The position numbers were made by a program, and so were the translations under genes. Below, piece by piece: positions 60,712 to 64,000 of a stretch of 64,000 bases of DNA. The notes below the pieces were generated by a model, which searched no databases, was not told where the DNA came from, and was given only the letters and a program-made list of their open reading frames with translations. This stretch comes from Candidatus Aminicenantota bacterium (GTDB lineage Bacteria; Acidobacteriota; Aminicenantia; Aminicenantales; UBA8522): the NCBI GenBank assembly GCA_017886205.1, contig JAFNEO010000057.1, positions 33,419 through 97,418 of the forward strand, given 5' to 3'. The stretch's first letter is position 1; every line of letters starts with the position of its first letter.

Positions 60712-62121
60712 TTACCTCGTAGTGCAGCCCGGCGACACTATCATGCCGGAGATGTCATCCGTTAAATTGGTCATGCAGACTTGACCTTGGCCCGTAAGCT
60801 GGACAATGACGATCGTCCCTGAACTGCCCACGGGGATGGCCTGGGATGGGTCTCCAGCAAACCCTCCGATTCTGACACCTGAGCTAGTCTGGCTAAAGCT
60901 GAGTTGAGCCCAGCTCCCCGTCAGGCTTCCCCTTTTGATCCCCACAACGCTTAACGCGTTCTTATCATAGGTCAGGTCCAAGCCAAACGCTTTGATCTGC
61001 TGTGTGTTGCCCAGGATCGTTATCAAGATATCGCCCCTAGAGCTCGAAATCCCAATCCTGTTATTCGTCGGGGTTTGACCCAGGTCGAGTGTCACCGCTA
61101 CGGTCTGGGGACTGTTCGTGGCGTTAGGGCTCGAAATCGTGATCCGGCCCGTATAATTCCCTGTGGTCAGGCCGGCGATGTTGACAGAAACTCTATGGGA
61201 GACTTCCCGGCCTGTTGAAGTCCCGCTCGCCGGACTGACATTGAGCCAGGCGGAGTCACTGGAGACGGCATAATTGAGAGTCCCCTGACCGCTATTCCGG
61301 ACCCGGATATTTTGGGAGCCGGGATTCGACCCCCCGACCCTGGCGCTGAACCTCAGGATGCCTGGACTTACTGCGATCGTCGGGGGGAGCGAGGTGCCGA
61401 TTTCCAGGGTAACGTTGACCGCCTGAGGGTTGTTGACCGCGTTGGCGTCGACGACGTTGACTGTAGCGGTGTATGTTCCCGTAGCCAGGCCGCCGGTGTT
61501 TACGGTCAGAGTATGGGCATTCTCGCTTCCGGTTGAGGTCCCAGAGGCCGGGTTCACGTTGAGCCAACTGGAATCTTCGCTGAGCGTGTAGCTGAGGGTC
61601 CCCTGGCCGCTGTTTCTGACCCGGATTGTCTGCGCCGGCGGATTCGACCCGCCGACGGTGGCGATAAAGCGGACGTCCTTCGGAGTGACCGAAATCTCCG
61701 GCGGAGGCTCCTTGCTAAGGTTGAGTGAGACGCTGACCTGCTGAGGGCTGTTGCAGGCCTGGGTGCTCATGATAGTAATCTTGGCCGTGTAGGCATCGGA
61801 TCTAGAGGCGAGGCCGGACTTGTCCACGGAAATGGCGTGATCGAGGACCTGCCCGGAGGACGTCCCCGAGTTCGGGCTGATGGTTAGCCAGTCGACGTCA
61901 TCGGCGATCGTGTAGATCAGGGTCTCGACTCCCGAGTTCTTGATCTGAATGACCTGGGGGGATGGATTGGAACCGGCCTCGGAAGCGGAAAAGGTGAGCT
62001 GGTAGGAACTCACCCAGATCACGGGATGAGTTTCATAGGTGAACGGCCCTTTACAGCTGGTCTGATAAGCCAGCATGAGAATGATCGCAGGGATAATGAA
62101 TCTGGCCCTCTTCGAGAACAT
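60712..62121 (-). CDS. Lipoprotein with BACON repeats and cohesin-like domain
   Basis: 469 residues from the ATG at 62121 (TGGGAG upstream; the ORF track's 62142 start lies 3 bp after the preceding stop). A lipobox-type end LAYQTSC implies lipid anchoring. Three BACON-type beta domains follow, each with SNPxxQxIxxxNSG, SWLxVxPASGTSTG (two near-identical copies) and a Gly-rich end. The C-terminal region (IKAFGLDLTYDKNALSVVGIKRG, RIGGFAGDPSQAIPVGSSGTIV) resembles a cohesin-type module. BACON domains occur on surface carbohydrate- or mucin-binding proteins. Together with the next gene it looks like a surface adhesion or scaffolding pair; no enzyme domain is seen. Confidence 0.75.
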   Translation of the reverse strand: MFSKRARFIIPAIILMLAYQTSCKGPFTYETHPVIWVSSYQLTFSASEAGSNPSPQVIQIKNSGVETLIYTIADDVDWLTISPNSGTSSGQVLDHAISVDKSGLASRSDAYTAKITIMSTQACNSPQQVSVSLNLSKEPPPEISVTPKDVRFIATVGGSNPPAQTIRVRNSGQGTLSYTLSEDSSWLNVNPASGTSTGSENAHTLTVNTGGLATGTYTATVNVVDANAVNNPQAVNVTLEIGTSLPPTIAVSPGILRFSARVGGSNPGSQNIRVRNSGQGTLNYAVSSDSAWLNVSPASGTSTGREVSHRVSVNIAGLTTGNYTGRITISSPNATNSPQTVAVTLDLGQTPTNNRIGISSSRGDILITILGNTQQIKAFGLDLTYDKNALSVVGIKRGSLTGSWAQLSFSQTSSGVRIGGFAGDPSQAIPVGSSGTIVIVQLTGQGQVCMTNLTDDISGMIVSPGCTTR

Positions 62122-62144
62122 CGTTTTATACTCCCAATCCATGG

Positions 62145-64000
62145 CTATTCCAAACGAAGATTTCCTCTTGTCACCGCAGCCTTTGCCAGGTCATCGACAA
62201 GATACTCCAGGCTGATTACTGCCCCCGTTGTATTTCTACGGAAAACCAGCTCGACCAGGACTCCCGGCTCCCTCCTCAAATCCTCGGACATCCGGAAACC
62301 TCCAACCCGGACACGCCCCGGCTCGACCTCCCGAGCACGGAGATCGACCAAGCCGTCGTCCAAACCCGGCCGGCGGATCCCCAGGAAGGCGGCGGTCTCC
62401 GGCCCGTAGCTGACTTCGAACCCGAATGCCTTGAGTCCGAACAGCTCGTTCAACAAGACCGGGACTCGGAACAGAGATTCGCCGGCGGAGACCGGGTTCC
62501 CAAAGCTCACCCATCTCAGGTCCATTCCTCGGCTTCCCGAGCGCAGGAAGATCCCCTCTGAGACCTCGGCATCTCTCAAGTCCATCGCCGGGTTCAAGAC
62601 CTGAATAGGCAGGGAAAGATCCGCTCCCTCTCTGACTCTGAAGGTCAAGAGCACCAGGCTGCCGAGTTCACTTCCCGGGATAGCCTCTTGGCTCTCTGCC
62701 TCGACATGAATCACCCCCGGGCTTTCTTCGGTGCCTAAAACATAATCGAACCCCTTGGTCAACGATGTCTTCTTAGCTCCCCAATACTCGAGCATGTCAT
62801 TAGGATAGAGGACATCAAAGCCAAAGGTGCGGAGCCCACTCGGATTGGACACGATTACGGGCACACCTACAGGCTCGTTGGGCCTGCCTATGGTGTCGAG
62901 AGGATAAAGAGTGCGTCTGAAACGGGAATCGTTCTCTCTGTTCCCGGTCCTATCGATGGACTTGGAGGATTGCGGTGGCCGAGTGCCGCGCTCGCGCAGT
63001 ATCACCCTGGCCTCCTCCAGATCCAGGAGAGATGTCAATGAGGTCGCCCGGGAAGACGCCGCGGCTGCCTGGGCGCAGCAAAACGGAAGACTTATCATCC
63101 CCAGGTAGTGCTCGAAGATATTCTGGGCATCACCGGGTGTGGTGCTGCGGCTGCAGTTCCCATCCGAAGTCATCTCCTGACAGAAGGTGGGGGTCAATAT
63201 CCCCAGATAGATCTCGAAGGCTTCCTGGGCATCTCCTGGCGTCACACTTCCATCAGCGTTGACATCTCCCAGGAGAGAGCAGGGAGTGAAAGTGAAATTG
63301 GCCGTGCTGGGCAGAGGGAGGAACCCGTCCAACAGGTCATCGGTGTAGTTCTCCAGGAGGAGCGGGCTCAGCGTGGGCACGGCATAGCTCAGGCAATTGA
63401 CCTGGAGGTTGACCGTGACCAGGCTGCCGCTGCTGGAGGCTGGAATGGCCGTCCCGCCAACCCCCCTGATCCTCAGCCGTCCTGCTGTCGAGCTGTCGAC
63501 CGTGATGCTCCAGTTTGCGGCTAGAGTGCCGACCTCATTGCTCTTATAGGTGAAGTCCGTCCCGCTAAAGACAAGGTCTATCCCGAAAACGGCGAGTTGC
63601 TGTCTGTTGTCGGAGATCTCCACCGCGGCGTTGACGAGCATTCCGGAGGTGCTCAGGCTGGGATCGAGAACCAGGGCGATAGTGCCGTTGTCCATATCGT
63701 CATCCTGCTCGATCGCTGTCAGGTCCTTGTTCGGCAGGCCAAGTCCGCTGACTTGGATCGTCGCCGTCCCGTCGATTGTGTCCACATCCTCCGCCGCCGC
63801 CAATGTCACCGTCTGGTAGGTGTCCCAGTTCGCCGTCGTGAACGTCAAGGCGGCCCCAGACTGGACCGTTATGTCCGTATCCCCGGAAGCCCTCGTCACT
63901 GTCGCATTGACATCGGCTGAGGGCCGGGCGGTAAGCCTCACTTGGAATGTCGCCGTGCTCCCCTCCGGCACGTTGACCGTGCTCACGTTCGTCTCGAAGT
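62145..64000 (-). CDS. Large exported Calx-beta/cohesin/dockerin-like protein (partial)
   Basis: The frame is open to the right edge (the residues before GTG 63986 are FETN, in the same frame), so the real start is outside the window. Order from the visible end: a Calx-beta-like module (VNVPEGSTATFQVRL and AIEQDDD), a cohesin-like module (VFGIDLVFSGTDFTYKSNEVG), a dockerin type-I-like pair of calcium loops (LGDVNADGSVTPGDAQEAFEIYLG and SDGNCSRSTTPGDAQNIFEHYLG), then two more cohesin-like modules. Dockerins pair with cohesins on cell-surface scaffolds. The two genes are 23 bp apart. Confidence 0.78.
   Translation of the reverse strand, partial: FETNVSTVNVPEGSTATFQVRLTARPSADVNATVTRASGDTDITVQSGAALTFTTANWDTYQTVTLAAAEDVDTIDGTATIQVSGLGLPNKDLTAIEQDDDMDNGTIALVLDPSLSTSGMLVNAAVEISDNRQQLAVFGIDLVFSGTDFTYKSNEVGTLAANWSITVDSSTAGRLRIRGVGGTAIPASSSGSLVTVNLQVNCLSYAVPTLSPLLLENYTDDLLDGFLPLPSTANFTFTPCSLLGDVNADGSVTPGDAQEAFEIYLGILTPTFCQEMTSDGNCSRSTTPGDAQNIFEHYLGMISLPFCCAQAAAASSRATSLTSLLDLEEARVILRERGTRPPQSSKSIDRTGNRENDSRFRRTLYPLDTIGRPNEPVGVPVIVSNPSGLRTFGFDVLYPNDMLEYWGAKKTSLTKGFDYVLGTEESPGVIHVEAESQEAIPGSELGSLVLLTFRVREGADLSLPIQVLNPAMDLRDAEVSEGIFLRSGSRGMDLRWVSFGNPVSAGESLFRVPVLLNELFGLKAFGFEVSYGPETAAFLGIRRPGLDDGLVDLRAREVEPGRVRVGGFRMSEDLRREPGVLVELVFRRNTTGAVISLEYLVDDLAKAAVTRGNLRLE

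Overview
This is a GC-rich, gene-dense bacterial chromosome segment with short intergenic gaps, many 4-bp ATGA/GTGA overlaps and recognisable sigma70-type promoters. It carries a complete CODH/acetyl-CoA synthase set with bacterial-type AcsA/AcsB, which points to a strict anaerobe using the Wood-Ljungdahl branch. The mix of S55-peptidase plus beta-propeller pair, DUF885 and CocE/NonD hydrolases, cohesin/dockerin-like and BACON proteins, and both GluRS and GlnRS would fit an Acidobacteriota-related lineage such as Candidatus Aminicenantes. That placement is inference from gene content only (confidence about 0.4).

Layout. 1-14.4 kb: NuoE-like protein (cut by the window edge), alanine dehydrogenase, an amidohydrolase lipoprotein, an MBL-fold hydrolase, elongation factor P, an exported beta-propeller protein with an S55 peptidase, an NAD-dependent epimerase, a DsbD-N-like protein, FabH, a DUF885 protein and TatD. 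14.4-33.5 kb: one long leftward gene array: corrinoid protein, CooC ATPase, core-MetE-like methyltransferase, AcsA, AcsB, a second CooC ATPase, AcsD, AcsC, RACo-type corrinoid activator, homocysteine-methyltransferase-like protein, second corrinoid protein, MttB-family methyltransferase, HisC-type aminotransferase, APC permease and a second MttB-family methyltransferase. A PocR-AraC regulator (33.6-34.9 kb) is divergent from its head. 34.9-46 kb: CocE/NonD hydrolase, YajQ, polyprenyl synthase, CYTH protein, RNA polymerase omega, MinD-like ATPase with a J-domain/HTH protein, a GspG-like protein, tRNA-Lys, RmuC, a potassium channel, an SSS symporter and tRNA-Arg. 46-55 kb: a more mosaic stretch with a serine hydrolase, an amidohydrolase remnant, an ICMT-like methyltransferase, pyruvate kinase, a broken glycosyltransferase/mechanosensitive-channel chimera, a baeRF3-like protein, a transposase remnant and an MNT/HEPN toxin-antitoxin pair. 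55-64 kb: an HGSNAT-like acyltransferase, enolase, GlnRS, GluRS, a BACON lipoprotein and a large cohesin/dockerin/Calx-beta-like protein running off the right edge.

How the main system may work. The MttB-family enzymes would take a methyl group from a quaternary amine imported by the permease and place it on a corrinoid protein kept active by the RACo protein. The CFeSP (AcsCD), AcsB and AcsA would then condense methyl, CO and CoA, with the CooC ATPases supplying nickel. Neither AcsE nor an MtgA-type folate methyltransferase is in the array. Instead it encodes two zinc-type methyltransferases (homocysteine-methyltransferase-like and core-MetE-like), suggesting folate-independent handling of the corrinoid-bound methyl group, including methionine synthesis. 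This is the most interesting system in the window.
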